A stretch of DNA of 64,000 nucleotides, from contig JANRJC010000046.1 in the NCBI GenBank assembly GCA_033764335.1, positions 8,331 to 72,330 of the forward strand, read 5' to 3'. The position numbers and the translations under genes were made by a program. This document shows, piece by piece, positions 34,339 through 43,211 of this stretch; within the stretch, counting starts at the first letter, position 1; each line of letters starts with the position of its first letter. Under the pieces are notes generated by a model, which saw only the letters and a program-made list of their open reading frames with translations, did no database searches and was not told the origin of the DNA. The stretch is from JAGQVA01 sp033764335. Its GTDB lineage: Bacteria > Bacteroidota > Bacteroidia > J057.

Positions 34339-35372
34339 TGAAAAAAGTAGTAACCTTTGGCGAAATTATGCTTCGCCTTTCGACGCCCGGATTTCAAAGA
34401 TTTATCCAGGCATCTTCTTTTGAAGCTACCTACGGCGGTGGCGAATCCAACGTATCGGTTTCCCTTGCCAACTTCGGTATTGCCACCGAATACGTAACCC
34501 GCCTTCCCAACAATGACCTCGGGCATGCAGCCGTAGCCAATTTGCGCAAATACAATGTCGGGGTAAACCATATTGTATTTGGCGGTGACAGGCTGGGTAT
34601 ATATTTTCTCGAACACGGTGCCGTAACTCGGGGCAGCAAAGTCGTTTATGACCGGGCACATTCCTCCATTGCCGAAATCAAAAAGGGAATGCTCGACTGG
34701 GAAAAAATATTTGCCGATGCCAACTGGTTTCACTGGACAGGTATCACACCCGCCATTTCCCAAAGCGCAGCGGAAGTTTGCCTTGAAGGCATAAAAGCCG
34801 CCAATCGCATGGGCATCACGGTTTCTACCGACCTCAACTACCGGAAAAACCTCTGGAAATACGGTAAAAAAGCCAGCGAAGTCATGGCCGAACTGGTAGA
34901 AGGTTGTGATATTATTTTGGGGAATGAAGAAGATGCCGAAAAAGTATTTAACATTCACCCCGAAGGCGTGGACGTAACCAGCGGGCATGTCGAAGGAGTC
35001 GCTTATGAGTCCGTAGGACGGCAACTTATGGCGCGTTTTCCCCGAGCCAAAAAGGTGATTATTACCCTTCGCGGTTCCGTTTCCGCTTCCCACAATAGCT
35101 GGTCAGGTGTATTGTGGGATGGAAAACAACTTTTCAGTGCTCCGACCTATCAGATCACCCATATTGTGGATCGCGTAGGCGGCGGAGATTCGTTTATGGG
35201 CGGACTGATTTATGGATTGCTAACGTATCCAAATGATGATCAAAAAGCGCTCGATTTTGCCGTAGCAGCTTCCTGTTTGAAACATACCATTCACGGAGAC
35301 TTTAATATGGTCACCGTTGATGAAGTAGAAAAACTCATGGAAGGCGACGGGTCGGGAAGGGTAAGTAGGTAA
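34338..35372 (+). CDS. kdgK: 2-keto-3-deoxygluconate kinase (PfkB family)
   Basis: This 344-residue sugar kinase has the PfkB signature 1 region (GGGESNVSVSLANFGIATEYVTRLPNN, residues 33-59) and signature 2 DRVGGGDSFMGGLIYGLL with the catalytic Asp in GGGD. It phosphorylates 2-keto-3-deoxygluconate to KDPG. Its placement directly after uxuB, uxuA and the DUF1080 gene supports this substrate over other PfkB sugars. It overlaps the previous stop by one base (TAATG). The next pathway gene, kdgA, is 11.2 kb away beyond the restriction island. Confidence 0.88.
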   Translation: MKKVVTFGEIMLRLSTPGFQRFIQASSFEATYGGGESNVSVSLANFGIATEYVTRLPNNDLGHAAVANLRKYNVGVNHIVFGGDRLGIYFLEHGAVTRGSKVVYDRAHSSIAEIKKGMLDWEKIFADANWFHWTGITPAISQSAAEVCLEGIKAANRMGITVSTDLNYRKNLWKYGKKASEVMAELVEGCDIILGNEEDAEKVFNIHPEGVDVTSGHVEGVAYESVGRQLMARFPRAKKVIITLRGSVSASHNSWSGVLWDGKQLFSAPTYQITHIVDRVGGGDSFMGGLIYGLLTYPNDDQKALDFAVAASCLKHTIHGDFNMVTVDEVEKLMEGDGSGRVSR

Positions 35373-35373
35373 T

Positions 35374-35425
35374 AGGGGAGTGCTTTTCTTTTCGGTGGTG
35401 GTGGGGAGAGCGTGAACACTCCCCT
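35374..35425. other. Hairpin between kdgK and the restriction island
   Basis: AGGGGAGTG at 35374-35382 and CACTCCCCT at 35417-35425 are perfect 9-bp inverted copies with a 34-base loop, 1 base after the kdgK stop. There is no T run, so it is a doubtful terminator. Nothing coding is seen in 35373-35548, which contains the junction of the operon and the island. Confidence 0.4.
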
Positions 35426-35548
35426 GCTGTTGTGTGTTCAGTGTTCTTCTTTCATCCTGATTGTCTGCCTGTTGTTTTGGTCGTGGGGTTGGACAGACAC
35501 AATCTTTACAAGGTTTTGAGTTTTAGCGTTGGCTTCATTGTTTTATGT

Positions 35549-38500
35549 TTATTGTCCTATTCCTGGATTGTCAATCAATCTTTTCATGGTGTCGAATAAT
35601 GCCTGATAAAAAGACTCATCCTTTGCAAAGAGTTTATACAGCTCCAATTCCTTCTTCCTTTGTTGTCCCATGACCTCATCCAGCATTTTCTTTAAGGCCA
35701 GGTCTCTGTTTTGTGCGTCTTTGTTTTCGGCAAATTTTGTTTTAAAGTCCGGGTGTGCCTGAATGTGCCGACTGATGGAGATGAATTTTACCCGTTGGTC
35801 TTCCGGCGTAGCGTCCCAGCCCTGAAACCATCTTTCATTGAAGGACCTGATGATTTCATCCAGAGGGTCTTTTTCTTCTTCGCCGCCATGAGCGCCCCGC
35901 GGATTTGGATTTTGCGGGTCCAGTTCTGTGGCCGAATCATCCAAACCAATGGCATGATTCAATTTCGTTCTTTCAAGGCCATACGTCGAAAGGTCAACGG
36001 ATTCCAGCAGTTCATCAATCAGCTCATCTTCTTTGGTTCGGACAATCAATTTTGGAATCAGAAATTTCAAAAACCAAAACAGCTTTTCCCAGGCTAATAC
36101 TTCATACGGCAGGATGGAAGCCATTTGCCCGTAAATCTTCACAAACTGTTTGGCTTTAATTTTAAAATCGGCCTTTGCTTCGTCGGCCAATTCCAATTCA
36201 GCATTAAACCGGTGGGCAGCCCTGTCAATAACCGGACTGAGCTGCTGGGCATCCACACCCTGGAAATACCTAGCGACAAAATCTTCTACTTCCGACCATT
36301 CATACACACCTGCATCATCCAGGGCACCCTTCAGTTCATGCAACACATTCACGTCGGTGGCACCACTCAGCGAAGTAGAGGTGTAGAACGGGTCAAATGC
36401 AGCTTTGATGTCGTCCACATCGTTGAAAAAGTCCAAAACGAATAAGTCCTCCGTCTTTTTGCCCAGTTTATCCGCCGAACGATTCAAGCGGCTGAGCGCC
36501 TGAACAGCCAACACGCCCTGAAGTTTTTTGTCAACGTACATGGCGCAGAGTTTTGGCTGGTCAAAGCCAGTCAGGTATTTATTCGCAACTACCAACATCC
36601 GGTAGTCATCCGAGTCAAAATAGTCGCGGGTATCTTTCTCCGCGAAGCCATTCAGGTCCGCCTCTGTATATTCCATGCCATCCACTGTTTTCTTTCCTGA
36701 GAATGCGATGGCAATTTTGAATGGATTCCCTTTGTCTTTCAATATTTCCCGAATGGCCAGATAATAGCGGATGGCCGATTCGATATTCTGGGTAACGACC
36801 ATGGCCTTGGCTTTGCCTTTCAGCTTCTTGGTGTTATACACTTTTGAAATAAAGTGCTCCAGCATGATTTCAGCCTTGGTACCAATGGTTTGCCTGTGCC
36901 TTTCGACGTAGGCACGAAGTTTCTTCTGCGCTTTTTTTGTATCGAATAAAGGATTGTCCTGGATGGACTTCTCGATTTCGTAGTAGCTTTTGTAGGTGGT
37001 ATAGTTCGCCAGTACATCGAGAATGAACCCTTCTTCGATGGCCTGCTTCATGGAATACAAATGAAACGGCCTGAACGTACCGTCTTCCTGCCTGGCGCCA
37101 AATCTTTCGAGCGTTGCGTTTTTGGGCGTTGCGGTAAAAGCCAGGTAAGAGGCGTTGCCCTTCATTTTCCGGGCTTGCATGGCTTTCAAAATTTTGTCCT
37201 GGGCGTCTTCTTCGTCCTCTTCGTTTTGCCCGACGCCCATAGCCTGGTTCATTTTCCCTGCGGCCGTTCCGCTTTGGGAACTGTGCGCCTCGTCAATAAT
37301 GACCGCAAATCGCTTGTCGCTCAGGTCGGCAATGCCATCCACGATAAAGGGGAACTTCTGTATGGTGGTAATGATGATTTTTTTACCCTGCTCCAAACCG
37401 TCTTTCAGATCTTTGGAGGAGAAGGCCGGGGCCACAATGTTTTTTACCTCCGAAAATTCTTTGATGTTTTCCCGCAGTTGTTTATCTAGCAAACGCCTGT
37501 CTGTCACGACAATAACGGAATCGAACAAGGGATTCTGAATGCCCCTGCCGCCGGGCAAGCCCTCTCTTTCGGGATAGGTTTCAATCAATTGATAGGCGGC
37601 CCAGGTGATGGAGTTGGATTTGCCCGACCCTGCGGAATGTTGTATCAGATAGGTGTGACCTACGCCATGCCGGGATGCGTGGCTCAGTAATTTCCTGACC
37701 ACATCCAGCTGGTGGTAGCGCGGAAAGTACAGGGTTCTTTTGCCCAGGGCATCCGTTGGGCTGCTGTCGAAACGCACAAAATGCTGAATGATATTGGCCA
37801 GGCTTTCGCGCGTAAAGATATCTTCCCACAGATAGGAAGATTTATGCCCGAAGGGGTTCGGCGGGTTTCCTTTGCCGTTGTTGGCGCCTTTGTTAAAGGG
37901 CAAAAAGAAGGAGTTCGCCCCGTCTAATTTGGTGCACATATACACCTCGTCGGTATCAACAGCGAAGTGTACCAGGCAGCGGCCAAAATTCAACAGAGGC
38001 TGCTTGATGTCCCGGTCGTATTTGTATTGTTTGATGCCATTCACCCTGGCAGTTTGTCCGGTCCAGGCATTTTTGAGTTCCAGCGTGGCAATGGGCAATC
38101 CATTCACAAACACCACCATGTCTATTTCTTCCCGCTGGTTGTCGGTATTGTATCGCACCTGGCGGGTGACGCTAAACTCATTCTTCTCAAAATTATCTTT
38201 CACCGCCTGGCTGCTGCTGGCCATCGGCACCTGATACAACAGGGTAAAGTGTGCGTCTTCTACTTCAAGCCCTTTGCGCAGCAAGCGCAGGAGACCGTAT
38301 TTTTTGATCATCCGGTCGAGACGCTCCACAATTCTGAGCTTCCAATCCGAAGTGCGCTTCAGCTTGTCGAGTTCCTCTTTTTGGGTGGTTTCCAGAAAGT
38401 GCCAGAAACGGGTTTCGTCCAGGGCGTATTGCGCGTTGAAATCGCCGGCATGGCCGTTGTAAAAGCCTTTGCTGCTCCGGTACAGCGCCGCAGGTTCCTC

Positions 38501-38602
38501 AGCGGTGTTTTGATCACTACTGTTCAGTTCTTCGAGGCAAGTGCCTGTCAGGGCTTTTTCAATGGCGGATTCAAGGGCTCGTTCGTTGGTTTGGGAAGGC
38601 AT
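35549..38602 (-). CDS. hsdR: Type I restriction enzyme R subunit
   Basis: This 1017-residue protein has the HsdR layout: an N-terminal nuclease with D161 and E175-L-K177 in IATLELKNAWTGQ (PD-(D/E)XK), a Walker A at residues 324-329 (SAGSGKS), a DEAH box in VIIDEAHSSQSG, further SF2 motifs (LAFTATPK, TGFDQPKLCAMYVDKKL, QALSRLNR), and a helical C-terminus. It translocates DNA using ATP and cleaves unmethylated DNA as part of the HsdR2M2S1 complex. It is last in the minus-strand operon, 17 bases after the 320-residue unknown gene, which is unusual for hsdR. Confidence 0.95.
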   Translation of the reverse strand: MPSQTNERALESAIEKALTGTCLEELNSSDQNTAEEPAALYRSSKGFYNGHAGDFNAQYALDETRFWHFLETTQKEELDKLKRTSDWKLRIVERLDRMIKKYGLLRLLRKGLEVEDAHFTLLYQVPMASSSQAVKDNFEKNEFSVTRQVRYNTDNQREEIDMVVFVNGLPIATLELKNAWTGQTARVNGIKQYKYDRDIKQPLLNFGRCLVHFAVDTDEVYMCTKLDGANSFFLPFNKGANNGKGNPPNPFGHKSSYLWEDIFTRESLANIIQHFVRFDSSPTDALGKRTLYFPRYHQLDVVRKLLSHASRHGVGHTYLIQHSAGSGKSNSITWAAYQLIETYPEREGLPGGRGIQNPLFDSVIVVTDRRLLDKQLRENIKEFSEVKNIVAPAFSSKDLKDGLEQGKKIIITTIQKFPFIVDGIADLSDKRFAVIIDEAHSSQSGTAAGKMNQAMGVGQNEEDEEDAQDKILKAMQARKMKGNASYLAFTATPKNATLERFGARQEDGTFRPFHLYSMKQAIEEGFILDVLANYTTYKSYYEIEKSIQDNPLFDTKKAQKKLRAYVERHRQTIGTKAEIMLEHFISKVYNTKKLKGKAKAMVVTQNIESAIRYYLAIREILKDKGNPFKIAIAFSGKKTVDGMEYTEADLNGFAEKDTRDYFDSDDYRMLVVANKYLTGFDQPKLCAMYVDKKLQGVLAVQALSRLNRSADKLGKKTEDLFVLDFFNDVDDIKAAFDPFYTSTSLSGATDVNVLHELKGALDDAGVYEWSEVEDFVARYFQGVDAQQLSPVIDRAAHRFNAELELADEAKADFKIKAKQFVKIYGQMASILPYEVLAWEKLFWFLKFLIPKLIVRTKEDELIDELLESVDLSTYGLERTKLNHAIGLDDSATELDPQNPNPRGAHGGEEEKDPLDEIIRSFNERWFQGWDATPEDQRVKFISISRHIQAHPDFKTKFAENKDAQNRDLALKKMLDEVMGQQRKKELELYKLFAKDESFYQALFDTMKRLIDNPGIGQ

Positions 38603-38619
38603 AAAAGACCTGTTTGTTT

Positions 38620-39582
38620 TTATGTAGCCGTAGGCAAATGTTTGCCAAAATACCCAATATACATTTTCTTCTCTGAAGGATTGGGATAAAAATGGAGCCG
38701 GAAAGCTCCGCTGAAGTTTTTGATATGAAAGCCGAAAAATTGCTTTTCTGATCCTACCACAAAGGTTCGTAAATTGCTCAACCTAGGATTGTTTTTCACC
38801 GTGTCCGACTCGTCAGATATCGTCAATTGCGTCTCCGCCTTGAGCGATGCGAGCGAAAAATCTTGCCCTTTTTCACAGTAGCTATTCAAGGCTGTTAATG
38901 CACCATATAGCTGATTATAGACAGTGGCTGAGACAAATATGTGCTGAAGTTGAGATTTTGTTTGTCCGCAGAATACAATATGCGGAAATTCTGCTTCCCG
39001 ATTGTCCCAAAGCTCAGATCCCTTTCTCAGGCTATCCCGCCGCTCTTCGATTATTCGATCTTTAAATACTTGCCACTGAGCAGCAGAGACACAATGGTGG
39101 ACATCTAAAACCGCTTCCTGATCGCCCTCAGATGTTAATTCCGTATGCCATAGAGAGATGCGCGCCGGTTGCCAGCGGGTATGGGAGTCAAAGCTCAAGG
39201 CCAACTGGCCCAGCAGGCAGGCAGCACCTAAAGAGGGTACTGAGATTTCTCGCTCTTCAAACAGAAAAAATTCAGAAAGCGCAAACCGCTCAGCAATGAC
39301 AACCTCCTCCGCCGGAATTTGAGGAACAGCAGCTTTCGTGATGAATGATTTCACCCTTCTCTGGTACTCCCTCTCCTGAATCTCAAGCCACTCCCGAAAA
39401 GGATATGCTTCTGCAAGCGGAATTTCATACCAGCTTTGACCCAAGTTACCGGAAAGTAAGAGGGATTTGAAATGGCTGTCAAATGCGCTACTGACAATGG
39501 CCAGGCATGCCGGAAATTTCTGATCGGCCTCACGGCGGTCAGGATATGGGATAGAAGCCTCATTCAGAATCAAATATTCCAT
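38620..39582 (-). CDS. Unrecognised protein of the nested defence module
   Basis: I do not recognise a family. The 320-residue soluble protein begins MEYLILNEASIPYPDR, has a middle with ISLWHTELTSEGDQEAVLDVHHC, and ends FRLHFYPNPSEKKMYIGYFGKHLPTAT. The last segment resembles the C-terminal tail of several nuclease-associated bacterial proteins that I cannot name. No catalytic signature or membrane helix is certain. It lies 8 bases after the ATPase gene and 17 before hsdR, so it is cotranscribed and probably acts with the ATPase and the DUF262 protein, as effector or substrate-binding partner. Confidence 0.6.
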   Translation of the reverse strand: MEYLILNEASIPYPDRREADQKFPACLAIVSSAFDSHFKSLLLSGNLGQSWYEIPLAEAYPFREWLEIQEREYQRRVKSFITKAAVPQIPAEEVVIAERFALSEFFLFEEREISVPSLGAACLLGQLALSFDSHTRWQPARISLWHTELTSEGDQEAVLDVHHCVSAAQWQVFKDRIIEERRDSLRKGSELWDNREAEFPHIVFCGQTKSQLQHIFVSATVYNQLYGALTALNSYCEKGQDFSLASLKAETQLTISDESDTVKNNPRLSNLRTFVVGSEKQFFGFHIKNFSGAFRLHFYPNPSEKKMYIGYFGKHLPTAT

Positions 39583-39590
39583 GGCAGATT

Positions 39591-40709
39591 TTATTCCAGA
39601 AGCAGATCCAATTGTTTATCCCATTCGTCAAAAAAGCCATCAGGCCACTCATCTGCCCGGCCGGTAGCATCTATATGGATAGGAATAACCCGGCTCGAAT
39701 GATCAGGAGATTCAGCGTCTCGCTGGAAGTAATACACTTTTGTATCCTCGTGTGAAAGCACCCCCTGCTTGATCGCTACCCTGATGCCATTCAGGATATG
39801 ATCACTGTGCGACTCCAACATAATTTGACTGCCAGAGGCGGCTGCCAGTGCGCAAAGACGGGCGATCTTGGCCTGGCCTGCCGGATGCAGGTGCGACTCC
39901 GGGTTTTCGATGATCAATAAGCCGCCAGGAGGCATCATCAACAATGCAGTGATGATGGGCAGTACATAGGTGAGACCAAACCCCACATTGGTTGGTTTAA
40001 AACTTTCGGTATATCCGTTCTGTAACTCAAAGCTATAGGACAGGCTGGCAATCTCCAGCTTTTCATGATAGGTCGCATTTACCCTTACGCCCGAAGATAT
40101 TTCTGATAACCAGGCACTTACATTGTCCAGAAGGGTATCGGATTTAGCATCGGGATGCTGCAAATCCGGATTTGGCAGCGGACGATTCTGGTATTGGGCC
40201 AGATAATGCACGGTATATTCGCCCTCTTTGCCCAGAGACACCAAATCATCTACATGGTAGGTCGAGGTTTTATACTGCGTTTGCGGATTGATCCGGTTAG
40301 CGCCCAGGTAGCGGGTGTTGTCTGAAAACATAAAAGCCGCTGCTAAGTCAAAACCCTCGCTCCTTTCCTGCTTCGCTAAGGGCAATACATCCTTTTCAGC
40401 CGCCTGGTGAAAAGAAACTTCGAGCGTATGTGTATAATCCCACTCCAGATCAAATGTTAATAACGCTTCGGCCGGGGCACCTATCGAAAAAACATCTTTG
40501 CCAAGGCCCAGGCTGAGCAAGTCTTCGTCTTTGAGAAACAATCCCCGCTCAAAATCGCCATTTCGCAGCGACTGCTTAAGCAACAACAAGGGCTGAATCG
40601 CTGAAGATTTACCTATGGCATTGATCCCCGTGAAGAGGTTGAGACTGCCCAGCGGAAAGTCAGCCTCCAGAATGGACTTAAAGTTCTTGATTTTCAGCTT
40701 AGTAAGCAT
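39591..40709 (-). CDS. AAA ATPase with DUF3696-like C-terminus
   Basis: This 372-residue protein is an ABC/SMC-type ATPase: Walker A GINAIGKS at residues 28-35, a signature-like NVGFGLTYVLPII at 241-253, Walker B LLIIENPESHLHP at about 264-276, and ESHSDHILNGIR near residue 300 for the switch His. The C-terminus, KVYYFQRDAESPD to the end, fits DUF3696. Such OLD/Lhr-like ATPases power many anti-phage systems, sensing or signalling infection. It overlaps the DUF262 gene by 11 bases and is followed by the 320-residue unknown after 8 bases. Confidence 0.85.
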   Translation of the reverse strand: MLTKLKIKNFKSILEADFPLGSLNLFTGINAIGKSSAIQPLLLLKQSLRNGDFERGLFLKDEDLLSLGLGKDVFSIGAPAEALLTFDLEWDYTHTLEVSFHQAAEKDVLPLAKQERSEGFDLAAAFMFSDNTRYLGANRINPQTQYKTSTYHVDDLVSLGKEGEYTVHYLAQYQNRPLPNPDLQHPDAKSDTLLDNVSAWLSEISSGVRVNATYHEKLEIASLSYSFELQNGYTESFKPTNVGFGLTYVLPIITALLMMPPGGLLIIENPESHLHPAGQAKIARLCALAAASGSQIMLESHSDHILNGIRVAIKQGVLSHEDTKVYYFQRDAESPDHSSRVIPIHIDATGRADEWPDGFFDEWDKQLDLLLE

Positions 40710-41808
40710 GATCTGTATATTGGGTGATCAGTTTTTGTAACTCCTGGTGGCGCAACGCTACGCTTTCCACCCGGTTGGTATTGGCCGTAATCGCTGCCTC
40801 AAAGTCTGGCTTACGCATCATGTCCAGGTAGCCAGAGATAAAAGCTTCTTGTTGGGACAGCAGTCGGTCCATCCCGGCATCTGTCAGATGGGCAAGATTT
40901 ACCGCAGTCGTTTCAAACAGCGAGCGGTTGATCACAGGCCTGCCTGCCGGATGGAGCAGCGCCTTGCTGAACATGTTCTGACCGAATAGCTGCTCGGCAC
41001 GAACCAGACTCCGGTGGCAGGCTGCTGCCCATGCTGAACGCTCGGCCTCTGTTGCTTTCTCGTTGAGGTGCTCCATTTCCTCATCCAGAAACATACGCAG
41101 CGAAGGCTGATACTGGGCAGGCCCGCGCCGGTAGAAGGCAATAAACCTCAGCAACAATTCCCGGTCCAGCATACGCCTCGGCGATACCCCCAGATACTGT
41201 CTGAACCACGGCTCCTCGGCTACCTGATTTAAAAACCGGGTAGCAGGCCCCTGGTTGAGGGCATGCCGGATCTCCTGGGCGGTCATCTTAAGACCCGCCG
41301 TATTGATACGGTAAAACAGGTTGGTGAGTACTTTTTTGGGGGTGCCTTTCCTGATTTTAAAGAGTGTTACTGGGGTGTCTTCGATGCGGCGCTGCAAGGT
41401 GCGGTCCAGGTCGTTATATTTTTTCCCTTCCAGCTCCTTCAAAAACTCCATATGGCTCAGTTTTAGGTTTTTGTCCACCATAAACCGCTTAAAGGTAGAG
41501 AGCCGCTGCAAGCCATCTACTACTACCCACTTGTCATCATTGGCTACGTCCATGTAAAAAGCGGGCAGGGGAAGCTTGATCAGGATAGACTCGATCAGTT
41601 GGCTCATGCGCGTATTGTCCCACAGATTGGCACTACGCTGAAACTCAGGAAAGAGGTCTATCTCACCATGACGGATCCGGCTCACCAGCGCAGAAACAGT
41701 GGCAGGCTCGACCGTAATGTCCACCTGCTTAGGGTCAAACGGAACCTGGATGGCAAACTCGCCTTCCTGATCGTCCTCTATGTCAAGGTATAGTTCGTCT
41801 TCTTTCAT
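40699..41808 (-). CDS. DUF262 (GmrS/ParB-like) protein
   Basis: This 369-residue protein carries the DUF262 core: LFPEFQRSANLWD (residues 52-64), the signature DGLQR at 98-102 in VVVDGLQRLSTF (usually DGQQR), and FYRINTAGLKMTAQEIRHAL near residue 165. DUF262 is the ParB/Srx-fold nucleotidase domain found in GmrS and many defence proteins. Here there is no fused DUF1524/HNH nuclease, so the nuclease step must be elsewhere or absent. It starts 32 bases after hsdS and overlaps the ATPase gene by 11 bases. Confidence 0.88.
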   Translation of the reverse strand: MKEDELYLDIEDDQEGEFAIQVPFDPKQVDITVEPATVSALVSRIRHGEIDLFPEFQRSANLWDNTRMSQLIESILIKLPLPAFYMDVANDDKWVVVDGLQRLSTFKRFMVDKNLKLSHMEFLKELEGKKYNDLDRTLQRRIEDTPVTLFKIRKGTPKKVLTNLFYRINTAGLKMTAQEIRHALNQGPATRFLNQVAEEPWFRQYLGVSPRRMLDRELLLRFIAFYRRGPAQYQPSLRMFLDEEMEHLNEKATEAERSAWAAACHRSLVRAEQLFGQNMFSKALLHPAGRPVINRSLFETTAVNLAHLTDAGMDRLLSQQEAFISGYLDMMRKPDFEAAITANTNRVESVALRHQELQKLITQYTDHAY

Positions 41809-41840
41809 GCGCTAAGGGGTACACATTTCGGTAAAGATAA

Positions 41841-43211
41841 TCAAGATTGGGAAGTTTCATCTGGCACTTTTATCTTCCCCGTCACCGCCCCATCAATCAA
41901 ACTCGCTTTCAGCTCCTTCAATTTCTCTATCTGCCGCTCCTGCAAGCCGATCGCCTTGTCTATGTTCGCGGATTGGGACTCGATGTGGGCGACAATGGCG
42001 GATTGTTCGGGAAGGGGTGGTATTGGAATAGAAAGATTAAAGAACGCACTCACATTTATACTTTCTACAGTTGCAGCTTGTTGACGAGTTTCTACTAAAA
42101 TTTTTGAACTGTTTCCTTGGATCAATCTTAAAAAATACGGAACAAATATTTGACCAGAAAATATTATGCATTTAATATCCTGATTTATTGCCATGTCAAT
42201 TTCTAAAATTGACAATGCGAATGTGTGTTGTAAAATTCCAGATCTTGTTACAAATACAACAGAGCCTTTAGGTGCCATATTTGATGAAGACTGTTTTAAG
42301 CCTTCAACAGAAATTTCTCTTGCAGAATTTGACAAATAATCACTTTTAACATCTACCGAAGATATCCATGGAATACCACCACCCCAATATTCCAATTTAT
42401 CAGTAGGAGGCGTGCCACCACTGAAGTGTTTTTTAACCACAAACTTCAACTTCTTCACCTCCCACCCCTCCGGAATCTCCCCGATCCACTCCACGCCGGA
42501 GTCTTTCATTTCAGCTATTGGGCGCATTTTCCATTCTCCATTCTCCATTTTCAATTTCCCCGTGACCGCCTGTTGGATCACAATCTGCTTGCGCTCTTTA
42601 AGCAGGGCAATCAACTGCTCTTTTTGCGCAATGGCCCGGTCGATTTTCGCGGTTTTGTCGTCGAGGAAGGCGGCAATGCGGGTTTGCTCATTGGGAGGGG
42701 GGAGTAACGACCAAATTTTATAAAAATCATCCGTGTATAATCTTAGCCTACTTTCAATAACCCCTGAACTTTTTCTTTTAAATTCAGATTTGTAAATTTC
42801 ACTCCTCACCAAATAATGAAAGAAGCGTTCAGAATTTCCTTCATTTAAGCGATAGACAGAATATGCCGGACTCGTTATCCCATTAAATGGAGAAAATCCT
42901 AAACTTCCGTTCCATGCAAGCATGATATTGCTAACCAAATCGTTTATATAAACCTTTTTATAACCTTCAAGCGTTGAAGCCGTTGTCAATAAGTCGCCAT
43001 TTTCTACTTTATCGGATTTTTTAGTTACACCTGTGTATTGCGATACTGAGAGCAATTCTTCGGAGCCGTCATTACTTTTTTCATTGATTTCCTTAAATAA
43101 AAATTTAAATCGTCTCACCTCCCAATGCTCCGGAATTTGCCCGAGCCATTCGACGCCCGAGTCTTTGTAGGCGGGGTATTGGGGGAATGATGATATGCTG
43201 GTCTGATTCAT
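41841..43211 (-). CDS. hsdS: Type I restriction specificity subunit
   Basis: This 456-residue protein has two target-recognition domains, each starting with the same phrase: KDSGVEWLGQIPEHWEV near residue 16 and KDSGVEWIGEIPEGWEV near residue 235. Each is followed by a variable stretch and a conserved coiled-coil spacer, QIVIQQAVTGKLK in the middle and LIDGAVTGKIK at the end. It binds a bipartite DNA sequence and directs HsdM and HsdR. The central junction carries a 7-base tandem repeat. It overlaps the RAYT gene by 4 bases (ATGA). The recognised sequence cannot be predicted. Confidence 0.94.
   Translation of the reverse strand: MNQTSISSFPQYPAYKDSGVEWLGQIPEHWEVRRFKFLFKEINEKSNDGSEELLSVSQYTGVTKKSDKVENGDLLTTASTLEGYKKVYINDLVSNIMLAWNGSLGFSPFNGITSPAYSVYRLNEGNSERFFHYLVRSEIYKSEFKRKSSGVIESRLRLYTDDFYKIWSLLPPPNEQTRIAAFLDDKTAKIDRAIAQKEQLIALLKERKQIVIQQAVTGKLKMENGEWKMRPIAEMKDSGVEWIGEIPEGWEVKKLKFVVKKHFSGGTPPTDKLEYWGGGIPWISSVDVKSDYLSNSAREISVEGLKQSSSNMAPKGSVVFVTRSGILQHTFALSILEIDMAINQDIKCIIFSGQIFVPYFLRLIQGNSSKILVETRQQAATVESINVSAFFNLSIPIPPLPEQSAIVAHIESQSANIDKAIGLQERQIEKLKELKASLIDGAVTGKIKVPDETSQS
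42531..42551. repeat. Heptamer repeat inside hsdS
   Basis: Three head-to-tail 7-base units (CCATTCT, CCATTCT, CCATTTT) code on the minus strand for a KMENGEWKM stretch joining the two halves of HsdS. A change of one unit would shift the frame, and three would lengthen the spacer by 7 residues. With three units, slippage should be rare. Confidence 0.8.
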
